DNA of 40,071 nucleotides, from contig RPFO01002305.1 of assembly GCA_009746045.1 (NCBI GenBank), forward strand, positions 1 to 40,071. The letters are read 5' to 3'. The notes under the pieces are model-generated. The model did no database searches. It was not told the origin of the DNA and saw only the letters and a list, made by a program, of their open reading frames with translations. The DNA comes from Mesostigma viride (lineage: Eukaryota; Streptophyta; Mesostigmatophyceae; Mesostigmatales; Mesostigmataceae). This document shows positions 29,104-37,924 of this stretch, piece after piece; within the stretch, counting starts at the first letter, position 1; every line of letters starts with the position of its first letter. Both the position numbers and the translations under genes were made by a program.

Positions 29104-29556
29104 TGTCAACGGCCAACTTGCAAACACGCACGTTACATGATATACATCCTAGTCATTATGGTCCTATACAAACGCCAGAAGGGCCGAATACCGGTTTAAT
29201 TGGATCTTTAGCTACGCATAGTAAAGTAAATGAATATGTTTTCTTGTCCTTTTTATACATTACAAAAAAATCAAGTAATTAAAAGTGAAATACCTATTTT
29301 TATACCTCCACATCAACAAGATCAATTTAAATTCGCCCCAGAATATTTATTACTTTCTTGTTACTCTAGTGTTGAAAATAATTATGTTCATGTGCGATAT
29401 AAACCAGAATTTAGTAGTAAAGCAGAAGAAGTCGATTATTTGGGGATTTCTCCAACGCAAGCTTCAATAGCTACTTCATTTATTCCCTTGGTGGAACATG
29501 ATGATGCAATCCGAGCATTAATGGGTTGTAATATGCAAAGACAAGCAGTTCCATGA
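29104..29556 (+). pseudogene. rpoB: Nuclear copy of a plastid-type RNA polymerase beta-subunit gene fragment
   Basis: The translated segment matches the central part of plastid/cyanobacterial Rpo[45 protein letters not shown] and NMQRQAVP in the right order. It is not a working gene. Three residues that normally follow HYG (Arg-Ile-Cys) are missing, an in-frame 9-bp loss. The frame shifts near 29242, and homology stops abruptly after QRQAVP, where a TGA follows. Codons are A/T-rich, unlike the neighbours. This is best read as plastid DNA inserted in the nucleus and decaying. A bacterial contaminant would not show these flanks. Confidence 0.88.
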
Positions 29557-29792
29557 CACCAAGGTTGAGACTTACATGCATGGGACAAGAAAAACCTCGT
29601 TGCAAGGGTTGAAACAATAACGAAATTGTATGACCACAGACACATAAAATGGAAGGCTTGCTCAGTATTATTATTTACCCATCAATCAATTTTAAAGGCA
29701 AGGAAATGTTGAAATACGGAAGACCGTCCCAAGTTCGCCAGCATTAACAAAAGCATTTCTGTGACAAGAACAGTGGGCGACCATTCCCATTA

Positions 29793-30581
29793 TTATCTTT
29801 TCCTCTTTTGTTTCTTCCCCTTCCCGGACTCGCATGCATAAGCGACGTCCGCCATCCCCAAACGATGCAAAATTTTGTTGGAGCTCTGCATCTTCTCCAA
29901 CAGTTCTTGATCCGATTCCTCCTTTGCACGACGCGCTTCCTCTGCCTTCGCCTTTGCGGCCTCCACATCTGCATCTATATCCGCCTTCACCACCATCCTG
30001 ATCAAACGGTCCCGCTCCTCAGGCCTCGGGAGCGTCGGCAGTCCCACCGGCTCTGCGGCAAGAAGAGCCTCCAAAATATCCTTGTGCAGTCTTTGTGCTT
30101 CCACAAATCCATTATTCTTCATCAAGGTGTACGCGCATTCACGCGCCACACCCTGCAAGGAATCCCCCATGGTAACGTTAAGCCCATGAGCAAACCCGTA
30201 CGCGCTGTCCCCCTCTGCAAAAATCTCGAGTCCCTGCCTGTCGAGGCGCACCAGCTCAACTTTCCGTTCCCCAGTGTGCGTTGCCGTGAAGTGGAGGACC
30301 GAGCGTGTCATTCCGGTCTTCCCCATCAACATCTGCAAACTTGCTACGTATGCGATCCCACGAGCGCACACGTCCTCCAACTTCTCGGCAAAAGGTAGAT
30401 GTGTCTTGCAATACACATCCAATCCCTCCAGTGGTCTATCACATCTAAGAAATCCACACCCCCCGTATGGATCCTTGGCATTTTGGTACTCGAGGTCGTG
30501 CGCTTGCAGGAACTTGTAATGTTCCGCGCACAGTCCCTCGACCCTTACGGGCTCCGTACAGATTTTGCATTTCGTTGCCAT
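29793..30581 (-). CDS. Small cysteine/histidine-motif protein with coiled-coil tail
   Basis: The N-terminus has two zinc-binding-like clusters, CKICTEPVRVEGLCAEHY (C-x2-C-x9-C-x2-H) and CGFLRCDRPLEGLDVYCKTH (C-x4-C-x11-C-x2-H). A middle domain of about 110 residues follows (VLHFTATHTGERKVELVRL, AYGFAHGLNV). The C-terminal 80 residues are charged and helical (AAKAKAEEARRAKEESDQEL), a likely coiled coil, ending in a basic KKQKRKR. I chose the ATG at 30581 because the zinc motif begins immediately after it and it follows CAG. In-frame ATGs at 30596 and 30605 are possible. The same finger style recurs in two neighbours. The family is not recognised. A nuclear or RNA-associated role would be a guess. 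Confidence 0.75.
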   Translation of the reverse strand: MATKCKICTEPVRVEGLCAEHYKFLQAHDLEYQNAKDPYGGCGFLRCDRPLEGLDVYCKTHLPFAEKLEDVCARGIAYVASLQMLMGKTGMTRSVLHFTATHTGERKVELVRLDRQGLEIFAEGDSAYGFAHGLNVTMGDSLQGVARECAYTLMKNNGFVEAQRLHKDILEALLAAEPVGLPTLPRPEERDRLIRMVVKADIDADVEAAKAKAEEARRAKEESDQELLEKMQSSNKILHRLGMADVAYACESGKGKKQKRKR

Positions 30582-30909
30582 CTGCGCAATTGCCATGAGT
30601 CCCATACAGCAGCCATTGTATAACAGGGGCAATAAGGACCGTCAGAACCCCCTCTGGCGTCTTTCTCACACAATTCTCAATCTAGTCTTGTTGTACGTGC
30701 AATAATTGTTGGTTCAAAGAAGGTCCGTTCAAAGAAGTTTTATGAGACAAAATAAATTAGTTTCAATTACACGCATCAGATTAATCAAATCATATTTTCT
30801 CCCTCTCTTTCTTACTGAGCAATTCTGTCCATCCTGCCCCTCTTTGCCGGCTTCTCATCAATCTCCTCATCAAAATCACACACACGTCTAATCTGCTGTC
30901 TAATCTGCT

Positions 30910-31383
30910 CTACCACCCCCCCTTGCGCATCAGGTCTTTCACCTCCCCCTTCAAGAGCGCTGTCACGAGTCGCGCGCACTCATACGCGGACTCCGTGGCC
31001 ATGTCCCTTCCCATATCATGCCACACTTTGGCCGTTGGACAGTCGGGATGGTCTCCCATGTAAGCCCACACATGCCTTGGCGGCTTGTCCTCTCCGCCTA
31101 TCCCCTCTCCAGGTCGCATCTGTCCCACCTCCTCTATCACCCACTCTGCATCACGCAGCATGAATCGAGGCTTCTTGTCAACATAGTACAAGACCAAAAC
31201 CATGTTGTTGGGCCAAGGCTTCCACTTTTTCGTCACGATGTGACGGTCAATCGTCATCAGCCCGCTCTCGATTTCGGCAAACAACGCCCCCCATACGTCA
31301 GAATGCTTGGGACAGAACCACTCGCTGTCCGTCGGCATTCCTTCCCATTGACAATCCGGATGTTCGCATCGAATGGGGTCCAT
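30910..31383 (-). CDS. Small protein with a C-x4-C-x12-C-x2-H motif
   Basis: The start MDPIRCEHPDCQWEG opens a single finger-like motif that closes with WFCPKH. The remaining 120 residues are a compact mixed domain (NNMVLVLYYVDKKPRFML, WVIEEVGQMRPGEG) and a helix near the end (ESAYECARLVTALLKGEV). The ATG at 31383 is directly preceded by ACAG. The frame is open upstream to 31440, where it would add a Cys-rich stretch. The family is unknown. It shares motif style, strand and spacing with its neighbours and is followed downstream by another gene of the set after about 330 bp. Confidence 0.7.
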   Translation of the reverse strand: MDPIRCEHPDCQWEGMPTDSEWFCPKHSDVWGALFAEIESGLMTIDRHIVTKKWKPWPNNMVLVLYYVDKKPRFMLRDAEWVIEEVGQMRPGEGIGGEDKPPRHVWAYMGDHPDCPTAKVWHDMGRDMATESAYECARLVTALLKGEVKDLMRKGGW

Positions 31384-31437
31384 CTGTGCACATCGATATT
31401 TTTTACACCACCCGCAAACGCACGCATTCAGCAGGGT

Positions 31438-31485
31438 CAACGGCCGTTGGCCCTGTTAAATTCCACACATCCCAACGGCCGTTGG
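31438..31485. repeat. Two dispersed copies of the palindrome
   Basis: A 12-bp core CAACGGCCGTTG at 31438-31449 and a full CCAACGGCCGTTGG at 31472-31485, about 55 and 90 bp upstream of the start codon at 31383. Confidence 0.95.
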
Positions 31486-31577
31486 CCTTAGACGCACAAA
31501 ACTTGACACCATCAGGCGATTTTTTCCAAATGATTCTTCTTTATTAAATAAATTTACATTCATCCTAAAATCACATT

Positions 31578-31922
31578 CTAGTCAACATCCTCCCCATCTT
31601 TAGTGGGTTGCATTCGACCCCAATTGTCGTTCATAAAACTGACCAAAACATGAGCCGGAGTCCCCACATCCTCCTCACGCCTCAATTTACGCAATACACC
31701 TTTAGCAATTCCACCATACCCATCAACCTCCGACATCATCATGCCCACGCCATCAAGACGTTCAGCGTGCAATTGCCCGTCCTCTTCGAGAACCAGATCG
31801 GGCAGGTCTTCCAGTTCGGCCTCCACAATCTCTATCAGGTTTTCCTTTGTAGTCTCCCCCCCTTCCTTTCCTTCTTTTCCGCACTCCATCCTACACCCTG
31901 CCCCTGCACAACCGACGTCCAT
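31578..31922 (-). CDS. Small acidic protein, 114 residues, unknown
   Basis: Starts at ATG 31922 (MDVGCAGAGCRMECGKEG) with a short Cys-containing N-terminus, then a Glu/Asp/Leu-rich helix-forming region (ENLIEIVEAELEDLPDLV) and a C-terminal LVSFMNDNWGRMQPTKDG. No domain is recognised. The coding pattern is weaker than for the neighbours. Support comes from strand, a palindrome copy 45 bp upstream of the start, and an A/T-rich 3' region holding AATAAA-like sequence. Confidence 0.55.
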   Translation of the reverse strand: MDVGCAGAGCRMECGKEGKEGGETTKENLIEIVEAELEDLPDLVLEEDGQLHAERLDGVGMMMSEVDGYGGIAKGVLRKLRREEDVGTPAHVLVSFMNDNWGRMQPTKDGEDVD

Positions 31923-31966
31923 GGCAAGTTAAGAAACGGACTCAGCTCACAGGACATTTTGCAAGT

Positions 31967-31980
31967 CCAACGGCCGTTGG
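31967..31980. repeat. Dispersed palindrome copy
   Basis: CCAACGGCCGTTGG lies between two minus-strand genes, 45 bp upstream of the ATG at 31922 and 14 bp past the stop of the gene to its right. Confidence 0.95.
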
Positions 31981-31993
31981 CGACCAAAAACAC

Positions 31994-32776
31994 CTAGTCG
32001 CATGCATTCCTTGCTCTCTCCACCAAAGCAGAGGCCAGGACGACCCTTTCCACGACCTTTTCAATTTCCTCCCCCTCAGCATCAGCAACAACGGTCATGG
32101 CAAATCGGGCTTGGCGCTTAACCCCCGATGCCAGAACGGCAGCCATCTCCACACGAGTTTTTGAGACTTCAACAGGTACAGGCAATTCGCCGACCGCAAA
32201 AGTAAGCCTTGCGAGGTGCGGGACCCACCAATCACCTTCCAAAAATCCGCAACCCCATCCAATCATGAAATACAACAACAGGTCTGCGCCCATGGCGCCT
32301 GCGATATCCAAGTCGTCATGCGAAACAATCGCATGCACGTCATCCTCCGAGCACAGCATCCATGTAAAAACGGCGTCCCCGAAACCTTGGCAGTAGGCAT
32401 ACGAGTCAAAGTCAGGGTGATTCAACATCCATTCCCGCGACCTGACCGCCATTCTTTCCAGACTTCCAGCACTGTCCACCTCAAAACTCAGGACAAGAGG
32501 TCCTTCACCAGCACTGGACTCGCCATGCACAAACAACAAGCCTCCTTTGATCACCTCTTGCATCTCCCCTGACAACTTGGCGTGTCCATCACAAAAAGGC
32601 ATGCAATCCGTCCCGAATGGAAGCTGGCAATCCCGGGCGATACACCCCCCCTTTTTTGCAAACAAATCCTTCACCCTCCCTGCCATTCCCGTTCGCACGC
32701 TGACATGACGCACGCACAAGTCATCCCCTCCTGCTCTCGCTTCCTGGCACCACGCAACCGTGCATTTGACCGCCAT
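31994..32776 (-). CDS. Small cysteine/histidine-motif protein, 260 residues
   Basis: The start MAVKCTVAWC leads into C-x4-C-x9-C-x2-H (ending LCVRH) and a second cluster GCIARDCQLPFGTDCMPFCDGH. A domain with PLVLSFEVDSAGSLERMAV, FDSYAYCQGFGDAVFTWML and DLLLYFMIGWGCGFLEGDWW follows, then a C-terminal helical region. The layout of two finger-like motifs followed by a mixed domain parallels the gene at 29793-30581, so the two are probably distant paralogues. I chose ATG 32776, right before the first motif and after GCAG. An in-frame ATG exists at 32806. No function is assignable. Confidence 0.72.
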   Translation of the reverse strand: MAVKCTVAWCQEARAGGDDLCVRHVSVRTGMAGRVKDLFAKKGGCIARDCQLPFGTDCMPFCDGHAKLSGEMQEVIKGGLLFVHGESSAGEGPLVLSFEVDSAGSLERMAVRSREWMLNHPDFDSYAYCQGFGDAVFTWMLCSEDDVHAIVSHDDLDIAGAMGADLLLYFMIGWGCGFLEGDWWVPHLARLTFAVGELPVPVEVSKTRVEMAAVLASGVKRQARFAMTVVADAEGEEIEKVVERVVLASALVERARNACD

Positions 32777-32785
32777 CTGCGACCA

Positions 32786-33155
32786 CCAACACCGTTTGAT
32801 ACACATTTCTCACCGTCAACGGCCGTTGGCTTGAAACAACAAGAATGATTTATTACTCGCACGAAAATCACACCATTTTCCAGCCTCCAACGGCCGTTGG
32901 CGCACGAAAAATGCACGAAAAAAATTTTTATTATGCATTTATTGATTACATCCATAGTGCCACGTGGCGAATCACACCCAACTTTCCAGCTGCCAACGGC
33001 CGTTGGCGCAAAGAAAATCAAACCCTAATTTGCAGGTTCCAACGGCCGTTGGCGCAAAGAAAATCACACCCAACACTTCAGTCGCATAATCGATTCGCGT
33101 CAGTCACGCACTCGAACTTGTACTCCTGCCCCAGCGCGGACATCACCTCACGAAC
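32786..33155. repeat. Segmental duplicate copy 1 (spacer plus a gene's 3' end)
   Basis: It matches 33704-34076 in order: CACCGTTTGATA, TTTCTCACCGTCAACGGCC, a second palindrome, TTATTATGCATTTATT, ACATCCATAGTGCCACGTGG, then the end of the gene ending at 33078. The offset is about 920 bp. Confidence 0.85.
32817..33052. repeat. Four dispersed palindrome copies in a spacer
   Basis: Cores or full copies at 32817-32828, 32887-32900, 32993-33006 and 33039-33052. The last two sit in a 46-bp repeat context like the intron arrays. The first lies 41 bp upstream of the ATG at 32776. Confidence 0.95.
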
Positions 33156-33695
33156 CGCTTTCTCAAACTCGTCAACACCGTCGGGTCCCCACTCATGCAC
33201 GTATTCCCTCAACCAGAACATGCAATCTCCAGCAGACACGAACAGCCGGTCGATGATCAGGTCAGTGTGATGCTTGAAGTACTTGCCGTCCTTCAAGATG
33301 ACCCATTCGAACCGTCCCACCTCCCCTAAACCCTTAAACCCTTCTCCCCTATCATATGGCCGCGTCATCTGTATCCAACTTTCATTACCATCAGCATCGA
33401 TCGACTGAAAACAAATTGGGCTGGGTATTGATGGATCATAGGGCCTTATAGCACCACACCTCACAAGCACCTCCTCAAATGGCTCTACGGTCGGGTTTGG
33501 GAGTCCCCGACCCTCGATATTGAAAACAAGAGCCGCGGCCTTCGCGACATCCGGTTTCAAAAGAGACCTTTCACCCTCCTTGGGCTTAAAATCCAGCTTA
33601 ATGTCCGGCAGAAGCCTGAGCGCGCTCTTAACCACTCCCAGAAGCCTGTCTTCCAAGTTGATCCACTCGCCCCCCTCCGTCCTGTAGAACGTCAT
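33078..33695 (-). CDS. Small protein, 205 residues, unknown
   Basis: Starts at ATG 33695 (MTFYRTEGGEWINLED), directly after GTTGCAG. It reads as a compact globular protein (RLLPDIKLDFKPKEGERSLL, FVSAGDCMFWLREYVHEWG) ending in a helix and ECVTDANRLCD. It has no Cys-His finger, unlike its neighbours. Its last 35 codons and 3' flank recur, broken, at 33966-34076. No family is recognised. It is a single uninterrupted frame with good codon pattern and so probably a real gene. Confidence 0.7.
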   Translation of the reverse strand: MTFYRTEGGEWINLEDRLLGVVKSALRLLPDIKLDFKPKEGERSLLKPDVAKAAALVFNIEGRGLPNPTVEPFEEVLVRCGAIRPYDPSIPSPICFQSIDADGNESWIQMTRPYDRGEGFKGLGEVGRFEWVILKDGKYFKHHTDLIIDRLFVSAGDCMFWLREYVHEWGPDGVDEFEKAVREVMSALGQEYKFECVTDANRLCD

Positions 33696-33736
33696 CTGCA
33701 ACCCACCGACACCGTTTGATATACATTTCTCACCGT

Positions 33737-33951
33737 CAACGGCCGTTGGCTTGAAAAAACAACAAGAATTTTAAGATTTATTACGCGCACAAATCACACA
33801 CTAGTTTTCAGTCTCCAACGGCCGTTGGCGCACGAAAAATGTTTTATTATGCATTTATTAATTACATCCATGGTGCCACGTGGCAAACCACACCCTACTT
33901 CCGGTTGCAAAGAAAATCAAACCCTAATTTGCAAGTTCCAACGGCCGTTGG
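33737..33951. repeat. Three dispersed palindrome copies in a spacer
   Basis: At 33737-33748 (core), 33815-33828 and 33938-33951. The first lies 42 bp upstream of the ATG at 33695, the same spacing as in the neighbouring gene. Confidence 0.95.
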
Positions 33952-33965
33952 CGCAAGAAAATCAC

Positions 33966-34076
33966 ACCCAAAATTTCTTCAGTCGCAGAATCCATTCCCC
34001 TCACGCAGTCGAACAGGGGTACTGTTCCCCCAGCGCGGACATCGCCTCACAAATCGCCCTGGGGTACGATTTAGTC
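33966..34076 (-). pseudogene. Broken duplicate of the 3' end of the 33078-33695 gene
   Basis: The minus strand encodes AMSALGEQY, matching VMSALGQEY near the end of the intact neighbour. The frame then breaks, and the terminal CGACTGAAG is kept. It is the gene-derived part of the segmental duplication. The rest of that gene copy is absent. Confidence 0.7.
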
Positions 34077-34079
34077 CCC

Positions 34080-34870
34080 TCAAAAAACCTTGAACATTTC
34101 ACCTTTGAACTTGAAATGCACTTCACCCCCCATCCGAATTACAAGTCCGGCCAAATTGACACCAGACCAGCTGTCTGTAACGTCGCCGTGCATAGTGCTG
34201 AGAGACTTTCTCGCCTCACGATACTTGTTACACCACTTCTTGTGTTCCTCCCAGTCCGCACGCTGGCATTCGGCAGCACAATACCGGACGTCTCGACAAC
34301 CCCCGCACTTGCGGTGGACACCCTCCATCACAGAGCACGCCTGATTCGAGCAACACTTTGGAAGCGAGCCCAGCATCGGCCCTCCCACCCCCGGGAGAAC
34401 GATCATCCGTGAAAACGTCAATTTCACGGACTCGGAATTCCCGAATGTAAAATGGAAACCTTCAAACCCCCCCCCTCTACTCTCGCCGATACGGTCAATC
34501 TCGGCTGCGCCTCACTCGCGTCTGGAAATTTCCCCCACTGGTCTTTCTCCCACTGGTCCCACCCAACCTTTCCGACATACGACACCAAAAGTCGAAACTC
34601 GACGTCTCGATTGAGTGGAACCCGATCCGCCGGCGTGGGCTTGTAGAATCCGCCAGCCAAGGCGAAGTACATGTCCAGCAACTGGAGATTAATCTGTCGT
34701 CCTACTGAGGCGAACGAGTCATACACGACCAAAACCGCAAACTGGCGACCCAGGCGCTTCTCGTGCTGCCGTACCCATCCGTGGATCTCGCGAGCCCGGT
34801 TAAGTACGTTTGCTGCCACGCAGGCAATCGCAGCGCGGGTCGAAGATTCCAGCTCGCCCGTCTCCGCCAT
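34080..34870 (-). CDS. MYND zinc-finger protein 1, with a G-run frame break
   Basis: Starts at ATG 34870 (MAETGELESS). The N-terminal domain includes FAVLVVYDSFASVGRQ and DVEFRLLVSYVGKVG. The frame is lost at a nine-G run (34467-34475); ten Gs would continue it into the C-terminal part ending at 34080. That part has a MYND finger: CCSNQACSV, then CGGCRDVRYCAAECQRADW and EEHKKWCNKY, with Cys/His spacing as in MYND domains, which bind proline-rich partner peptides. The same two-domain layout is found in one frame family at 39229-40004, so this is one gene, not two. The partner and role are unknown. Confidence 0.82.
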
Positions 34871-34925
34871 CCCTCCCCTGCGCCAATTGGCACGTGCGTA
34901 ATACGTAAGTAATGTTTTTCAAGTC

Positions 34926-37010
34926 TAACGGCCGTTGGCTCACAACCCCCCTGTGGGAAGGGTGGATGCCTTACGAACCATTCAACCACATCTTTATGCT
35001 CAGCTAGATTTTTGGAGGCCTTTCTTGGAAGGCACATGGTAATAACCATCACTAAGCTGCATAAAAGACACATCCTGCCTTACTGCCACCAAATGAAACG
35101 AATGAAATGCACATGGTAATGTTTTTCAAGTCTAACGGCCGTTGGCTCACAACCCCCCTGTGGGAAGGGTGGATGCCTTACGAACCATCCAACCACATCT
35201 TTATGCTCAGCTAGATTTTTGGAGGCCTTTCTTGGAAGGCACATGGTAATAACCATCACTAAGCTGCATGAAAGACACATCCTGCCTTACTGCCACCAAA
35301 TGAAAAGAATGAAATGCACATGATAATGTTTTTCCAATTCCAACGGCCGTTGGCTCACAACCCCCCTGTGGGAAGGGTGGATGCCTTACGAACCAGTCAA
35401 GCCCCATCTTTATGCTCAGCTAGATTTTTTGGAGGCCTTTCTAGGAGAAAAATGGTAAATAGCCACCACTAAGCTGCATAAAAGACACATCCTGCCTTAT
35501 TGCCACCCAATTAAACGAATGAAATGCACATGGTAATGTTTTTCAAGTCCAACGGCCGTTGGCTCACAACCCCCGTGTGGGAAGGGTGGATGCCTTACGA
35601 ACCATTCAACCACATCTTTATGCTCAGCTAGATTTTTGGAGGCCTTTCTTTGAAGGCACATGGTAATAACAATCACTAAGCTGCATGAAAGACACATCCT
35701 GCATTATTGCCACCAAATGAAACGAATGAAATGCACATTTTATTGTATTTCCAATTCCAACGGCCGTTTGCTCACAACCCCCCTGTGGGAAGGGTGGATG
35801 CCTTACGAACCATTCAACCACATCTTTATGCTCAGCTAGATTTTTGGAGGCCTTTCTTGGAAGAAAAATGGTAATAGCCACCACAAAGCTGAATGAAAGA
35901 TACATCCTGGCTGATTGCCAACCCACTCAAAGGAATGAAATGCACATGATAATGTTTTTCAAGTCCAACGGCCGTTGGCTCACAACCCCCCTGGGAAGGG
36001 TGGATGCCTTACGAACCATTCAACCACATCTTTATGCTCAGCTAGATTTTTGGAGGCCTTTCTTGGAAGAAAAATGGTAATAGCCACCACTAAGCTGAAT
36101 GAAAGATACATCCTGGCTGATTGCCAACCCACTCAAAGGAATGAAATGCACATGATAATGTTTTTCAAGTCCAACGGCCGTTGGCTCACAACCCCCCACT
36201 GGGAAGGGTGGATGCCTTACGAACCAGTCAAGCCCATCTTTATGCTCAGCTAGATTTTTGGAGGCCTTTCTTGGAAGAAAAATGGTAATAGCCACCACTA
36301 AGCTGAATGAAAGATACATCCTGGCTGATTGCCAACCCACTCAAAGGAATGAAATGCACATGATAATGTTTTTCAAGTCCAACGGCCGTTGGCTCACAAC
36401 CCCCCTCTGGGAAGGGTGGATGCCTTACGAACCAGTCAAGCCCATCTTTATGCTCAGCTAGATTTTTGGAGGCCTTTCTTGGAGAAAAATGGTAAATAGC
36501 CACCACTAAGCTGCATGAAAGACACATCCTGCCTTATTGCCACCCAATGAAACGAATGAAATGCACATGATAATGTTTTTCAAGTCAACGGCCGTTGGCT
36601 CACAACCCCCCTGGGAAGGGTGGATGCCTTACGAACCAGTCAACCACATCTTTATGCTCAGCTAGATTTTTGGAGGCCTTTCTTGGAAGGCAATGGTAAT
36701 AGCCACACTAAGCTGCATGAAAGACACATCCTGCTCTGCCACCCAATGAAACGAATGAAATGCACATGATAATGTTTTTCCAATTCCAACGGCCGTTGGC
36801 TCACAACCCCCCTGTGGGAAGGGTGGATGCCTTACGAACCAGTCAAGCCCATCTTTATGCTCAGCTAGTTTTTTGGAGGCCTTTCTAGGAGAAAAATGGT
36901 AAATAGCCACCACTAGCTGCATGAAAGACACATCCTGCCTGCTTGCCACCATGAAACGAATAAAAAGCACATGATAATGTTTTTCCAATTCCAACGGCCG
37001 TTGGCTCACA
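34926..37010. repeat. About eleven copies of a 205-210-bp tandem repeat, each with the palindrome
   Basis: Each unit carries AACGGCCGTTGGCTCACAAC, then GGGAAGGGTGGATGCCTTAC, TTTATGCTCAGCTAGATTTT and ACTAAGCTGCATGAAAGACA. Palindromes fall near 34926, 35133, 35340, 35548, 35758, 35967, 36172, 36378, 36587, 36786 and 36990. Units differ by single-base changes and small indels. Small open frames repeated in each unit are produced by the array. The 5' part of each unit shares only the palindrome with the intron arrays. Confidence 0.95.
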
Positions 37011-37097
37011 ACCCCCTTCGGGTAGAGGCCTTACGGACCAGTCAGAAATGGTGTCCACCAAGCTATTCCCCCCACACCCACAGTTGTCCTTGTCCAC

Positions 37098-37165
37098 ATA
37101 CCTTTCCAGTACAGTTGTCCTCAGCTTCTCAGCAACGGGCGACTCCTCTCCTTCTTGATGCCTTG
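37098..37165 (-). CDS. Possible exon upstream of the 207-bp array
   Basis: A short minus-strand open segment (HQEGEESPVAEKLRTTVLER) ends at a good donor GGAAAG|GTATGT. If spliced across the array to the acceptor-like GGCGCAG before 34883, it joins in phase to the MYND gene start. The left limit of the exon is uncertain and the support is weak. Confidence 0.25.
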
Positions 37166-37924
37166 ACAGATATCACATAAACAAAACACGATCACGAGAG
37201 CATCAGGATTGTTAGAGGTTTCCTCCATCAACGACCGTAAGATACACACACCTCAAAAACCAACTTTCTTGTCCTCCCAAATAACATATGTTTTTAAATG
37301 TAAAATAAATCACATTCATATTCTGTCACTTGATTTAACCACACAATTGTTCAGGTCCAACGCCCGTTGGCATTACGCCTCTTCCCGGTAAAATACTATT
37401 TATTGCTCCAACCCCACAAGAAACTCGTTCCGGACCTGTTCGAAGCGAAGAGCACTGCCAGGGATCGGAGTCGAGCCAGATTTGTGTGCGGAACATGATG
37501 GCTGGCCTACCTGGTGTGGAGCAATAATGTCGACATTTTCAGTGACTGTTCAGCCTAAAAAAATAACAAGCAGATGCGACGGCCCCTCCATTAAACAAAT
37601 TATCCACCACTGTTGCGCTACACTAGCAATGTTTGTCAAGGTCCAACGGCCGTTGGCATCAAATAAATCACAACCATTGGTCACTCCATTTAACAATACC
37701 CACAACTTTTTAACCACACTAGAAATGTTTTTTGAGGTCCAACGGCCGTTGGAATCCAAAAAATGCCGAATTCATGTCAAATTTATATAAATGTGACAGT
37801 TGACAGAATTAGAGATAATTAAATCATCAAATCCAGCTTTAGCCATCAGCTTACACATCAGCAAAAATTGGCGAATTTCATTCAATATTAGAATTCAAAA
37901 TTTATTAATGAAATTTATGTTTCA
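37166..37924. other. Spacer with three palindrome copies and no gene
   Basis: A decayed copy (CCAACGCCCGTTGG) near 37357 and full copies at 37643-37656 and 37739-37752. The rest is A/T-rich. A GC-richer patch at 37420-37520 holds no convincing frame or RNA gene. Confidence 0.6.
37643..37752. repeat. Two dispersed palindrome copies downstream of the F-box-like gene
   Basis: CCAACGGCCGTTGG at 37643 and 37739, a 96-bp spacing. They share flanking GTTT(G/T)T(C/G)AAG-like and AGGTCC sequence. Confidence 0.95.

Larger units (their letters stand above)
33704..34076. repeat. Segmental duplicate copy 2
   Basis: The second copy of the block at 32786-33155, with the same order of leader sequence, palindromes, A/T patch and gene 3' end. 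Differences are scattered, so the duplication is not recent. Confidence 0.85.

Noticed and set aside
34920-37010. Repeated 66-100-codon frames on both strands
   Set aside because: They occur once per 207-bp unit, with variable ends, and are explained by the tandem array.
37430-37480. tRNA-like T-arm (GGCTCGACTCC on the minus strand)
   Set aside because: The T-stem does not pair and no acceptor or anticodon arm can be drawn around it.
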